Part shown: one piece after another, positions 23,530 to 35,854 of the stretch
Position numbering within the stretch: the first letter of the stretch is position 1
Layout: each line of letters starts with the position of its first letter
Assembly: GCA_030762175.1 (NCBI GenBank)
Contig: CM060843.1
Coordinates: forward strand, 26,848,501 to 26,912,500
Direction of reading: 5' to 3'
Length of the DNA: 64,000 nucleotides
Source: Metallyticus violacea
Taxonomy: Eukaryota; Arthropoda; Insecta; Mantodea; Metallyticidae
Notes under the pieces: generated by a model
The model's database searches: none
Seen by the model: only the letters and a program-made list of their open reading frames with translations
Told to the model about the DNA's origin: nothing
Made by a program: the position numbers and the translations under genes

Positions 23530-24558
23530 CCAGGTCTACACGTCAACTTTAAGTAATTATAAACATGTTCAAGTCGTACGTCAAGGACTTGCTGTGTGAA
23601 ATTGTTATTCAATTGGTCATTATTTACCCCCCTAATCGTTAAACATACAAAATCCCAACTATGTTTGCCATGAACTACAGATTGCATCTTGGCAGTAATT
23701 GTGTTAAGCACTTTCTACAGAATCTGAACTCTGTGTAGTCGCTCCAAGCGCTAGACAAAGGAATGAAGCAGCTCTCTGGAACATCCTTTAACGTTGGATA
23801 AAACAGGTGTCAGCTAAAACGCTCATGTTTCCTGATTCATGTAATGCAGGAAGTTAGCTCTGGGACACGGTAAAGCGAGAGACAGAGTAGCTGACCGCAG
23901 AGGGAGGTCCTTGAATGCCTCTTCCTGCACCTCGCGGTTTGTTACAAAGGAAAGCAAATGAGATCATACATCAGTTTGTTTGTTAAACTTCTCTCTTGTG
24001 CAACATCTGCATTAGGAATGGTGATACGCTGTATAGGATTACGCGCTTCCCTGCGTTTAATGTATTTATGTTCCGTCTCCTAGCTCTAATTGGAAGGTGG
24101 TGAGTTACACCATGGACTCTGTGTACGGTGTACCTTACTCGAGAATGGATTTAATGCTTTCATTTAGCTCGAAGCGCAAGAGCTTCCTGTTTGGTGTAAG
24201 CTTTTGATACGAAATCTCTTTACCGCAAGCGCTCCTCTGTGTGCATTTTGTTTATTAAGCGTGGATGTGCTAAGGCTTTGTATTTTAATCTTGTCGCTGA
24301 AGCACTTGAAACATGTTGTAAGCTATACTTTAATATAAGACTTGGTGGATATTCAAACATGTAATTTGAGCAAATAAGGAACTTTTTCTATTGATAAGCT
24401 AATTTAGAACATTTTCTTTGTTTTCATCCCTTTTCTTCTTGACCAAAGATTCTTAGCGCAAACTCCAACACTACATGATATTAAAATATATGAAATACAC
24501 GCATTGCATAGCCTGATTCATTTTAAATGAAGTTGATTCTCTTTGCATAAACTTAGTG
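22233..24558. other. Tract without recognised gene
   Basis: Apart from the (AC)n tract, it contains two GC-richer patches (22330-22460 and 23830-23950), neither with a recognisable frame or repeat. Confidence 0.5.
23472..23525. repeat. (AC)n microsatellite
   Basis: About 27 uninterrupted AC units, the longest pure dinucleotide run in the window. Minus-strand open frames through it are artefacts. Confidence 0.97.
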
Positions 24559-24560
24559 TA

Positions 24561-25829
24561 CAAGGGTAGATCCATAAGTTTCCGGCCTAAACATTTTATA
24601 CGTATGGTAAACACAAAAACTATATTTAACTTTTCAATACAGTTACCTTTCATTGCTATACACTTCTCACATTTTTTAATTAACATTTCAAGCCACCCCT
24701 CCCCAAAAATAGTCAGAAGTATTGTAAGAAAAATGGACATTAACAACTTCCATAACTTCTTCGTCAACTTAAATGTCAAAGGTCCGTCTTGACTTTTGAG
24801 AAGAGAGCTAGATCTGGGCTGTAGGGTGGATGGTCGACTGCTTGAAGCTACATTTCAATACAGTTTCCTTTGCAACAACAGCTGTGTGAACAGGCGCGTT
24901 GTCGTTAAGAAGGCGCACACCACCATTCAGCTTTCCTGGCCTTTTCTCTTTGATGGAAGCACGTAGTCTGTGTAGTAGGCCAGCATAGTACTTCCCATTT
25001 ACTGTGGTGTTCCTCTCCTTGAAGTCAATGAAGAGTATTCCTTCAGAGTCCCAAAAGTTTGTCGCCATGATCTTCTTGGTTGACTGAGTGGCCTTGGCCT
25101 TTAGAGGCGGTGCTTCGCCAGTACGCCATTCCATTGATTCTCTTTTGGACAAGGAATCATAACAGAGGACCATCGTTTCATCTCCTGTAACAATAGTTTG
25201 CAGAACTTCTCTCTCGTTGCCACGGTAGAGCTCCAAATATGCCTTACAACAGATGAATCATTGCTTTTTTGGACTGAGGAAAGAAGTCTAGGCACACATC
25301 TTGTACTAACCTTATTCGTGTTTAAATATTCATGAATAATTCGAAGGATTGTTGTTTTAGAAATGCCCTTCCTTGCTGCTATTTGTGTAACTTTAAGCCG
25401 CCGGTCATCCATAATTTCCTATTCCACAAGAGCGATGTATTCAGGAGTGAGCACCTCCAAGAGCCGATCTGCATGTTCTTCGTCTTCAATGCTTTCTCGA
25501 CCCATTGCAAAAAGTTTGGCCTATTCTTTTACGGTAGAATATGAAGGGGCTGCTTCCCCATATACACCATCCAATCGCTGTTTAATTTCATTTCTATTAA
25601 GTCCTTATTTTGTGAAGAACTTAATAACAGCTCGAAACTCCCTTTTGAACAGTCCAAATCCTCTACACACAGCCTTCTTTATGAAACTATATCTGAACAA
25701 CTGAATACAGCGGAGCGGAAGTCTCAGCTGCTAGTATTTACTTAACAGCTAAGGTATGACATCAGATAAGGGTTTTGTGAAGGTGTTAATCCTTATCGGC
25801 GAGACCGGAAACTTATGGACCTACCCTCT
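24561..25829 (-). mobile_element. Full-length mariner copy M1, inactive
   Basis: Inverted repeats (CAAGGGTAGATCCATAAGTT on the left; on the opposite strand AGAGGGTAGGTCCATAAGTT) are flanked by TA (24559-24560, 25830-25831). The length is 1269 bp. The minus-strand transposase starts with a region matching copy M2 and carries stops in it (TAA/TAG near 25430-25620). It continues with DRRLKVTQIAARKGISKTTI, a helix-turn-helix (25412 on), then GDETMVLCYDSLSKRESMEW, the first motif. FWDSEGILFIDFKERNTTVN and LLNDNAPVHTA (second motif) follow, then HPPYSPDLAL in another frame, where a deletion removes the third Asp. This is a D,D34D mariner with its termini preserved and its protein broken. Confidence 0.92.
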
Positions 25830-25999
25830 TATGTTGAAGCCACTTAAAAATTATCATATCTAAAGAGATATTTAATATATAAGACAAAAGTGCTCCGTTA
25901 CCTATGAAATAGTAATACATCTAATTGTACAATATCTAAATGAAAATTTGCATGCATATTGTAGAGTTGACCAGGACGCAACATTTGCACTGAGTGACG

Positions 26000-26900
26000 A
26001 TTATGCCTGAGTATCATAATATTCCTTCCAAACATATAAACATACCTTTTTAATATAACCCCTGCACACAGGTATGTTGTAGCAGAGAAACTTTTCTCTT
26101 AATCTTGATCACAGAGCAATTCCTGAACTGCTACCATAACAGCGTTGCCGCTCTAAAAATTCTGTTTCCCGACGCTTTCTTATCTTTGAAAATAAATGAA
26201 AATCACTTAGAGCCAGGTCGGGTGTACGGTGTATGCTCTATCAGTTCAGAACCAGAATCATGAATTGCATTCAAGAAAGCGAGGTTATTGTGCGCTGGAC
26301 CATTGTTCTGATGAAAGAGAATTCCACAAGACAGCTTTCTTCTTCTTTATCAGGAATTTTATATCGTAATTATGTGATCACGTTCCAGATAATTAATCAT
26401 TAAAGTTTCATTAGTATTTCAAAAAATAGTATTCATAATTTTGCCTTCAGAGGAATAAAGAGTTGGTAGAGATCTTCGATCAGTTAGACCCAGAATGATG
26501 AATCCATGTTGATTAACTATAAAAAATTCATTTATTTTTGGGTGTAGTTAAACAGGACAAATTAGTTTTGGAAGAAATGGTTTTCGCTTTTGTTCATGCG
26601 CTAGCATTCGTGAAATCCATCTTAAGTAATTTCAAATAATCATTGATTAACGCTTTTATTGTATAATTGAAAAGCCTGTTATCTCTGCTAGACTTCTAGC
26701 AGTTGATAGACCTTCTTTGATTAGGTCATAAGTAAGGTAAACATTCTGCTGAAAGCACATAATTTTGCCTGACTTGCATCTTTTGCACTTTTGTAAATTG
26801 TTCTTTCACATCTAAACTACGGAGACCAATATTTTACTACTTGCAAAAGAATGTCCTCCTAAAGTAAGTAAACTATATTTTCATAAATTAATTTTTATGT
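26000..26900 (-). pseudogene. Mariner transposase relic, second Asp to Asn
   Basis: Joining broken minus-strand frames gives GKIMNTIF, then NETLMINYLERDHIIT (about 26460-26360). LFHQNNGPAHNNLAFLNAIH and ELIEHTPYTPDLALSDFHLF follow (about 26310-26180). This is the second and third catalytic blocks of a mariner transposase. The second motif has Asn (HQNNGPAH) where Asp is expected, while the third Asp (SDFHLF) is kept. The N-terminal half is too decayed to read, and no inverted repeats were found. It is a different lineage from M1/M2, judging by sequence. Confidence 0.75.
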
Positions 26901-29699
26901 TAAAAGTTGCTTGTGCAGACACAATAACAGCACTAAGTTTGTTTTATTCCTCTTCTTTTCTTGAAATTTCCATGTTTACCTAATAATTTGTTAACCATAA
27001 AAGCTAGAAAACTAAGCATTCTCGTTTAATTTAACAGATAAATAATAAATAACTTGGTTTGTTATATTCTCATAAATTTCAAGGCCTATTATGTGGAAGA
27101 ATAATAAGTAATTTCATTCCACGTAGAAAATCATTTTAAGTTGTTTTTAATGGGACCCATAAGCTTTGTATCATAAGTTTGCTGCGCTCAATAATTCTCT
27201 GTTTAAATTATATAATCCTATTGAAAATTCGTTATTTTAAATTGAATACGTAACAATTTTTTGTCCTTGTTACTTGCATGTTATAGTCAATCTGTTTTAA
27301 TTTATTTCAAAATTGTTAAGTCATGTCACTTGAAACTGTCACTGCAACATAATTTCTCTTTCAGTACATTCTTTTTTAGTTGTCAATTCAGAATAAAAAT
27401 ATGCCATTTGGCTTATTAAGAAGTTTTCAAATAACAAACAAATAGGGCATAAAAAGCTACTTGCAATGGTATTTAATGAGAGGGATGATGGTTTTTTGCA
27501 AATATGATATAGAGCGACGAAATGCGAAATTGACTGTACTAGGATATAAATGCGAAATCGACAGTTATTTTTGCAAATAAAAAGTTTTCTTTGATATTTA
27601 TTTTGGAAACTTCAAGTAATCAGTTTGTACATCCTTGGAATGTTTATCACACACTTGACCACTTGCCCATCATACTTCTGGAATGCGGAAAGCAGTCCCT
27701 CCTGCGTAGTGTAAAACCTTCAAACCTCATTGTTCGACCGTCACACATTTTACGGAGTTTTTTATCTTTCATTCCCTTCGCGTAAGTCAAGTCAACAATT
27801 GCTGAGTGCTAAGGCGGCAAAAAATTATAAACATAAAAGTTTTTATATCAGTGACGGTGAAATTTTAATGTGTAAATTGTGTAATCAGCCTCTAGACTGC
27901 TAAAAGAAGATGTTTTAGACCCACTTCGGGGACTTGCAGTGCACAAGATAGTGCTAATCAGAAGAGGAACAACATGCAGCGGCAAGCACTATCCAAGTGA
28001 TGCACAATAAGGTGAAAAGTGCAAAATATGGAAAAGTGTTTTTGTTCAAGACACAGTGAAGAAGCTTTTGGAGACTAATATTCCTCATCTGATTCTTAAA
28101 AACGAAGAAAGAGCCATAAATTTATCGTCATTTCTGCTTTTGCACTTTAACAAAGACAAACAACATAAATAAAATGATAATAAAATGTAATCAAATTTAG
28201 GGCTGTAAAATAACACAATACCAAATTAAGAGCTACATATTAAAATTATTAATTATTGACAATTTTATTTTACAATAATATTGTTTTAAGACATACTAGT
28301 TTATCAGAATCAATTGAAATTATGTTTTTCTTCAAAATGCCATAAAATGATAATTTGCTAATCTATAAACGCTACAAAATGCTAAATGTATAAATCAAAA
28401 TGCTCATTTTCTAATTTTAAAGTGCTAAAATGCTAATTATACCATAATCCACATATATAAGTAAAGAACGTTACAAAATAATCAAGTATATGAATTTCCC
28501 AGTACTTAGAATTTTTCCCGGAATAAGGTACACCCACTTTAGCTGTTTCTATTACAGGATGATGCCTACCTAATGTGAGAGATATTTAACTTTTACATAT
28601 GAACTAATGGTAAGTAAGTAAAATAAATAACCACCCAGATTGCTATCTACATCTATTGATTTAATGAATCGTGGAGGAATCAATCACCACAACGCACACT
28701 ATTGAGCAGCACAAAACCCTCATCGGATGCGTGATATCAATCATTAACAAGAGTGGAGAATTAAAACATACTCTGGCATTTTAAGTGACCACTTCACTTC
28801 TACCATTGTAACTGCAATTTTTTGGATGCTCTGGTTGGATTCTGGTTAGAATCACCTCTCCAGGATGTACGGCAAACGCTCTTTAAGCAAGTTGGTGCGC
28901 AAGCATATAATTCAAAGATTGTTTATAAACATTCGCATATGAAACTTTCTATAAAATGAACTGGAACCAATGAGCAACAAAAACGCCAACATGAGTCCCT
29001 TAGATCGCTTATTATGAGATTATTGAAGTCAAAAGGTCTTATGCACACTGACAGGAGATTCAGAAACTTTCTTAAACTAGATTCGGAAGCATTAACAAAT
29101 ATTTTTGTTACAGGAATACGTAAAGAAATAAACGTTAAAACGGCACTCTAGAAGGAAAGCAGTTTGAAAATTCACATTAAAATTTACTTTCGTAAAAATT
29201 TTGTTGAAATTAGTAAAAACATATTTTGGTTGCTTTCATTTTATTAATTAATGAAGAGAGTACCAAAGTTAACAACGTGTAAAATTTAGGCTTATCTTAT
29301 TTTAATCACGTTATTGAGTGCTAAGTGTTTATAAAAATGAAGTTTTTTAAATAGGTGAAGTTCTAATTAAAAAAACGCGAATTAAAGATACAAAATTTAC
29401 ATTTTTGTAATATTCTAATGTTCCATATGGTGGTCTGGGTGACCATTATAACAATTATACAATATTACTATTAATGTTCTTCGTAATACTTGCACGCAAT
29501 TGTTGATTTTTCTTTCGCGGTACTGCTCCACATGTAATGGCCGGTCGGACGGTCGGTTCGAGCTGGTAGCAGGAACGGGAGTCGCGCAAGTTATTACTAA
29601 TACTTAAACACTTAAAAGGTGCATTTACTCACCATTATCAAGCTGGAACTGCCTCTTTTCATTTTCCACACATTTCTATTATCGTTTATAAAATTAACC
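26901..29699. other. AT-rich tract, one possible zinc-finger trace
   Basis: No gene is established. See the weak hAT/BED-like trace at 27815-27965. The stretch 28930-29160 has an open reading KNANMSPLDRLLMRLLKSKG that I do not recognise. Confidence 0.5.
27815..27965 (+). pseudogene. Possible BED/CGGBP1-like zinc finger of a hAT element
   Basis: The frame reads SFYISDGEILMCKLCNQPLD, then a stop, then THFG followed by LQCT. The Cys-x2-Cys followed about 15-20 residues later by His resembles the N-terminal BED-like finger of hAT-type transposases. No DDE domain or terminal repeats were seen, and the match is short, so it could be chance. Confidence 0.3.
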
Positions 29700-30252
29700 A
29701 TTACGCTCTTCGTTTAATTCTGAGAAATGGAAAAACCTCTTCCCGAATATTATTTTTCAGTTAGTCTAATGTGCATGGATTTGTCTTGTATACGTTTTCC
29801 TTTAACGCCCCTCACAGATAAAAATCCCATGGCGTTAAATCGGGAAGAACCAAGGTAGTCATATGTTTTGATGATTACTACAATCCCTCACAATTTATTA
29901 ATGGTTGAAAAAGATTCTATTCATGCCTAATGCGAATAATTGTTTCTTCAAACAATTTAAAAAAAAAACAGAGCGTATTATTCTCTTGCCACTAATTGCG
30001 TACCACAGTCCTATCTTTTGATCATGAAGCAGGTTTGAATCCCAGTATCGGTTGTTTTGTATATTAACGTACCCACTTGGGCGAACAAACATTCTTCCGT
30101 AAAGAAAATTACATTAAGATAACTTTCTTCGTTACGTGCACTATTCAGAATCCATTAGTAATTTTATAGGCGTAGCTTCGAAACCGTTCTAACACGGTTA
30201 GGACATTCCCGTTTGCTGAGAAAGTCATTGAAGTGATTTTTAGGGTAAAGTT
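29700..30252 (-). pseudogene. Tc1-like transposase, catalytic half (family U copy 2, distal part)
   Basis: The minus strand reads DFLSKRECP through VLERFRSYAYKI (30245-30150, matching the segment at 10540-10610). FVRPSGYVNIQNNRYWD and KIGLWYAISGKRIIRSVFF follow (30090-29950), then LPDLTPWDFYL and NPCTLD with LKNNIREEVFPF (29850-29720). These are the core, third-Asp and C-terminal blocks of a DUF4817-type Tc1-like transposase. The first Asp lies in a lost segment, the stretch with the second Asp is deleted, and the third Asp (PWDFYL) is kept. The N-terminal part continues at 31597-31935 after the insertion described next. Confidence 0.8.
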
Positions 30253-31590
30253 GGAGCAAGAATATATGGATTGTGCGGGGGCGTAATGTTGTTGGCTGCT
30301 GGGCTGGTGGTCGTGGTCTCGATGTCGGCCCGGGCTTCTCACTGATGACGACTGCTCCAATTCTGTTTAATTTGATCTCAGGGTCCACTGGAGTGTTTCG
30401 TGGATCAGTATAGTTCCACGGGAAAGAGAAATGTGTTGCCCAAAAGATACACCAATTGACTTGTTCACATATTTTATTCACAAAAATACATATTGGGGCT
30501 ACTTCCTGACTGCTCGTCGCTGACTTCACTACTCGCTTAGACTGACTTTAGAATCACCTTAGGAGGACTTAGAATCCTTCGACCGCTTTAAAATGACTTA
30601 AACTGCCCTCGACTGACTTTAGAAATGACTTAGACTGATTGCTTTCGTATGACTTAGGCTGCCTGCTTCCGTATATCTCTCTCTTGTGTCTCTCGTGTCT
30701 CTCCTGCGAGTCTTGTCTCGTCTGTTTCTCGTCTTACTGTATCTCTGACTTCTGTCGAGTTTTCTACCACATCGCCACGCCTCTCGCTAAATTAAATTCC
30801 CTCGTATATTATCCTTTTTCCGTGTTATATGTTCATCATTGGCTATCCTAAAAATATTTATTTGTATCTAAGTTCTCCTTATTCGTTGACTTTTATCCGA
30901 TTCCCATTGGCTAGAATTATTCTCTCCCCCTTGATCTACAATATCTTCTCACGAGCCTCGATGTTCCAAGAACAACCTGTCATAAATTTCGGCACTTTGC
31001 TTACACGCTGATTTCTATTGAAATATCTTTTGCCTCCCTTTAGTTGTAGATTTCTAAATGTTCTCAGAGATAACGCACGGTTTATGGGCTGTTTTCAATA
31101 CCTTGTACCCCCGCCTTTCCTGTAATAAAACATTTTCGTCTACGTTCTGATATTCCATTTTCTCTTAAATTATTGCTACGTCTGACTTTGTTCAAATACT
31201 GTCCCGTTAGAGCCACATGTTTTCCTATTGTGAACTCCTAAGTATTCCTTGGTAGAAGTTTCGTAACCTAACAAAAGATAGTTTACCCTTTTCTCAGCCT
31301 TGTCTAAGGAGTGGTCAGTGGACGAGGCGTCAGGTATACATCTCTGTCTCTTTCTCTCATCTTTGACCACAAAATGTATACAAAACCCTTTTGTAAGATA
31401 CAATCACCTGTCAAATGACATACACATAAGAACAATTTGCAAATTATTTCAATTCATGTTATACCTATTTCTAAATGATTTCCTTATACATATACATAAT
31501 AATTATCCTTTACAAATCTAATGCCTTTAGAAATATAACTCTGCAGCCTCAAGTTATAAAATTAATATAGGCAGCCTTATTTCCGGCTTC
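30253..31590 (-). mobile_element. LTR-like insertion splitting a transposase pseudogene
   Basis: This 1338-bp block sits between two halves of one transposase relic and is flanked by AAAGTT (30247-30252 and 31591-31596), a likely target-site duplication. On the minus strand it has a polyadenylation signal (AATAAA at 30478-30473) and a stretch of short degenerate repeats of the type TTAGACTGACTTTAG (seen on the plus strand at 30530-30660). The LTR-like segments near 43583 and 45400 share this layout. Its ends are not TG...CA and I see no protein-coding domain, so the class (solo LTR-like or other) is uncertain. The open frame at 30164-30529 is Pro/Arg-rich and not a recognised gag. Confidence 0.5.
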
Positions 31591-31596
31591 AAAGTT

Positions 31597-31935
31597 CCAG
31601 AGCAATGTTATCTAATGTTTCTTCTGTGAATACTGTACTTGGCTATGTACGCTTTTTATTAAGAATACTTCCCGTTTCACGAAACTTATTTACCAATCTG
31701 TGAGTCGAACTTCGACTTTGAGGTTCAATATCAAGAAATCTTTTTTGAAGCAATCTTTGTACATTATGACTCAATTCCATTTGCACGTACGAGTTGTAAA
31801 TAAATACTCTTTGGGGAATAGAATACCTTAATTTATTCATATTAACGTAATTAATACAATGTATTACGCCGCCTAATGAATACTTAATACACTGTCATAC
31901 AACACACAAGAATAGGTCTTCTAGAGTTAAACTCG
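31597..31935 (-). pseudogene. Tc1-like transposase N-terminal half (family U copy 2, proximal part)
   Basis: The minus frame (31840-31643) reads SIPQRVFIYNSYVQMEL, then NVQRLLQKRFLDIEPQSRSS and THRLVNKFRETGSILNKKRT. A stop and STVFTEETLDNIALEL come next. This is the DUF4817-type helix-turn-helix N-terminus, with the KKRT and RTVLTEE linker also seen in the copy at 10351-10608. The flank near 31930 (TCTAGAGTTAA on the plus strand) matches the family boundary. It belongs with the catalytic half at 29700-30252. Confidence 0.8.
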
Positions 31936-34463
31936 TATTGACCTCCCCTCGTCCTCTCTTCCTCACCCCCAGTCACGCCTAGATGTTGTGTGACACTTGC
32001 TACATTTTTAGATTATTGATTTATTTGTTGATCCTAACAATGCAGTAAAATCGAAATACGGAATTTAAAGAGAATTAAACAGAGTATGAATAAAATTAAG
32101 TTAATAAAGTGTGTAACTGGGCCTTATATTGAGCATTAAAAAATAAAATAGATTCTCAAAATGGGGGAAAATTTAGAGACATCAGGTCGGAATGAGGTTT
32201 GTGATATTTTAAATTGCTTACTCGTGCTTTGTATTTTCATTAATATATTTTTTTATTTAATAAGTATGTCTTATAGCTTGTCATTTTTGTTTCCTTTTCA
32301 TGTGATTTTTGAACTAAAATGTTTTGCAAGCGATCATTTTAGGGCGGCCTTTTTACGTTATTGATAGACATCGTAGAATTGTATTAAAATACGTTCCTTT
32401 CCGGCATTCATCTATCATCGACAAGGAAAAATTGCATAGTATAAGCGCGTGGGTCTTATCTTTCTGGAAATACAACGATTGTGCTGAAATTGGTGCAAAA
32501 CTAACAATGTACTTCTGTCATCTATTTAAGCAGATATTGACATTTTTGAGCAGGCGAATAAATTATATCTTCAGGTACAAGGAAGGAATACAACATTTTA
32601 ATATTACTGGATTTCTTAAAAGCCATCATATGAAAACTGGAAATTTGGAAAAGAAAGGTCAAGGTAAATATCAGTATCAAAGTCTGGGACTTACGCAATT
32701 ACCAGTTTTGAAATGTATTAAATGAAATGATTAGCAGTTATAATGAAAATTTTATGAATTGTTATTTGTAGTACTTGTATCAGCTTAAAGAATACAATGC
32801 TGTTTGAACTACCATATCCAGTAAAGCGATGACTAGAATTACAGGTGCTTCTAGACAATATATTTATTCCCTTTACTCTCACTGGACTTACATAGAAGTT
32901 ACTTGACTCTTTTCATCATGAAAACACAGTGGTAACTACCATTATATGGAATAGGATCAGCTATAATTTCTGACACCTTCTAAGAGTGCATCTTTTATTT
33001 AAGAATAGGTTTTCGCATGTCTGTTTAGAGCTAGGACACAGGAATGTGAACTTTGGAAAGAACTGAGCTAGATTTAGATTTTTCATGACAGGAGCCTCGG
33101 ACAACAGATGTAGACCTCTCTTAATCTGATAATTAAGTCATTAACATAGTTTTTGGTTGGTTTTTATTCTAAGGATTTAGCTTTAGAAGTTGATTCGTGA
33201 AGAAATTTAAATGTGTTTACGTATTTTTTATTTTTTACCTAGTCTTTTAATTGGAGGGTTGTATGAATTGTTGAACGAGACAATATCTATTTTATACGAA
33301 TTTAAGTATAAATTAAGTGTTAAATCCCTAATTCACTTCTATTGTGGATACATTCCAAATAATACACATAAGTTCAACTACCAGAAAAAATAGGATAAAT
33401 ATAATACAACAAATATTAAATTACTTTCATAATTAATATTATTGATAACCAATGGTTTTAATAGTTAAACATTTTCAACTATTAAATATAAAATTTCTAA
33501 TAAAGCTGTTAATATTTTAGCATTATATGATTTATTATTATAAAAATAAACATAAATAAGACAACAAACTGTGAAATAAAAGTTTATTTAAATTTTGAGC
33601 GACGCATTTATTTGTAATACATTATATACATTATAATATAACACTGTATAATATATTACATAGTACACTTCAGTGTAAATCTCCTCAGGAAACCATAAAC
33701 TTTTTTGGGTCATGATTACATTAACATAATTACTAACTTCGCCATTAATATATCAATAAACAAGCTCTTTGCTCCTTTTGTTACTCTTCCCTCATGTCAC
33801 GAGAGTAAAGTCAATTCTTCATGCAAATGACCAAATGTGTCCAGAAAATGTCATAAATGAGTTTCTGGAGCATTTGAGAGCACTGAAAAATGTTCCGCCA
33901 TTTTCCTGGAAACTGTGATAAATGTGTGGATATAATGCTAAAGCCATTTAAACTGACAACTGAACAAGTGATGATTGGCAACATTAATTTTTAAAGCTAA
34001 AGCCTATTTGGGAGAAAGAGATACGTTGGATGAAAAACCAATTAAAAAGTTTGATCTCTTACATATGATCAACCATAAAATGGCGAAAGGAGACATCTAG
34101 ACACTACTTCCATTTGTGCCATTGTCAGGATTTTCAACTCTATTGCACTTAGAAAAGATACAATGAAGTTTGCTGGTGATAGAAATTGATCTGCATTGTG
34201 CACTTTTAAAGTGCGCTTTTACACAAGCAAGTAGTGCTAAAGAAAATATCAATCACTGCTTTTTTATTAACAGAAAAGTTTGTTGTATAATCCTAAAATG
34301 AATGCCCTGCAATTCTGTTCTAGCTTCAGTTTATCGAAGTATGTTTCAATTTTAAACTTGTTACGTATATAAAGAATGACTTCAATTCAAGTTTTAATTT
34401 AATTGGGCCTTTTTTTAGTAATATCTTATTTTCTTTTAATATATTTTTGTAAAACGTGCCTAC

Positions 34464-34506
<43 letters not shown>

Positions 34507-34560
34507 ATTAAATATTTTGTAGTGACATAAAATTAAAATAATTTGCATGTTTCGTCCTTA
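31936..34560. other. AT-rich tract with two unrecognised open frames
   Basis: The frames at 32161-32364 (67 codons, hydrophobic centre) and 32324-32725 (133 codons, ending GLTQLPVLKCIK) overlap in different frames and match nothing I know. Neither has supporting promoter, splice or polyadenylation signals that I can identify. The stretch 33700-34250 may hold an old ORF remnant (AYLGERDTLDEKPIKKFDLL), also unrecognised. Confidence 0.4.
34461..34504. repeat. (TAA)n microsatellite
   Basis: About 13 TAA units. The poly-Tyr minus-strand frame through it is an artefact. Confidence 0.97.
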
Positions 34561-34599
34561 AAACTTTTGAGTCATTATTAGCTTGGGAGGATTACAATG

Positions 34600-34780
34600 G
34601 GAATAGTGAGCTGTATGCATAGGCTTCCACGGCCTGTGTACTATACTTCCGGAGGAGGCCACGTCATGTCGAGATTTTAAACCGACGTTTCGTCCCACAA
34701 TTTATGAGCTTCTTCTGAGTCGTTCACACTTTGAACAAAATGACAAGACGTAACCTTCTCCGGATGCTCAATTGTGAAAG
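34600..34780 (-). repeat. Possible Penelope-like element remnant with hammerhead-like motif
   Basis: The minus strand reads CTCAGAAGAAGCTCATAAAT then TGTGGGACGAAACGTCGG (34722-34684). The pairing of a CTGAAGA-like word with a downstream CGAAACGTC is a familiar signature of Penelope-like element ends, where degenerate hammerhead ribozymes occur. The strict hammerhead core (CTGATGA and GAAA) is only partly kept. No reverse transcriptase was found next to it, so this is tentative. Confidence 0.35.
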
Positions 34781-35854
34781 TTGTTTATAATAAAAAAAAA
34801 AGGCTGAAAACTCTTAGAGAGTGCATTATTTAAATTGTATCACCCTAAAGCAAAGGGGGCAGCTCCATATATTTAATGGGGATGTCTAAACTGTAAGGTG
34901 AGCTATAAGCTTTGTTTATAGTGGAATCATAACCCGTAACAGTCCTAATACGAGCAAGTAGACTATATAGAAAGTCTAGTTTAATGCACGCAGTTTGAGT
35001 CTAAGGCTTAAAAGAGTGGAAGCGAACACATTACAAAGAGGGCTTTAAGAGCAAGCCTTCCCCACAATACTGTCCATTGGACGCCCTAACCCCGAGATCC
35101 CTTTGTCAGTAATTCGCCCAAACAAGTTTCCAAGTTTGGGTCAACCTCTCATAACATCGCATCAAACGGAATATCTGAGTTGCATGCTTAAGAGAGGGCT
35201 AACTTTAGTACGTTACAGTTGCAAAACATCCATTATCTTCCTTTTTCTTCTTCTTCTTCCCTTAAACTTCGTGATACAAGTAAACAGAAGGGGAGTTAGC
35301 TCAGCCATAATGTAATCCAAGTTTGGAACATCTTTCAAGCTCCTGCTTCAGTTTATTAGATTGGCATGCCGGGTAACACTATTACTGTATACGCTAAAAT
35401 AATTTATTGTTGTCGATAATTTCTCTTATCCCGTTTTAATAACTCATAGAGTGGAATTGCTGGCTACAGAGGTTATCAGAAATATTACATAGTTTTTTTC
35501 TTCCTTTAAACTTTTGTTTAATGTCATATCAACATTGCTCTATTCAAAACGCAAGTTACTTTTCATACTAAAACACATATAATTCCTATACAAGAAATTA
35601 AAGTAATAGTATCGCATATTTTCACAACAGGCACAGTGCATTAAAACTAGCAAAAACGTCCCTATCAACACATAACCTCACAACCAATATTTATTAAAGA
35701 AAATCCTATTCTTTGTTGTGGTCAGAGCCTAGTAAGAAGGTAATATCCTCTTGTTTTTCCGTTTCTACTCATTACCTTTTTTATTGGCTGTGTTTACTTT
35801 TGAAGATAACTAATGTTTGCGCATAAAGTCAGTTGAGCTTGTACGTACCATTTC
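34781..35854. other. Tract without recognised gene
   Basis: Nothing was identified apart from a short CTT-rich run near 35243-35258. Confidence 0.5.

Noticed and set aside
24556..24792. Plus-strand open frame inside mariner M1
   Set aside because: It is the antisense shadow of the transposase 3' end and TIR. The same holds for the plus frames at 25332-25704 and 8350-8655.
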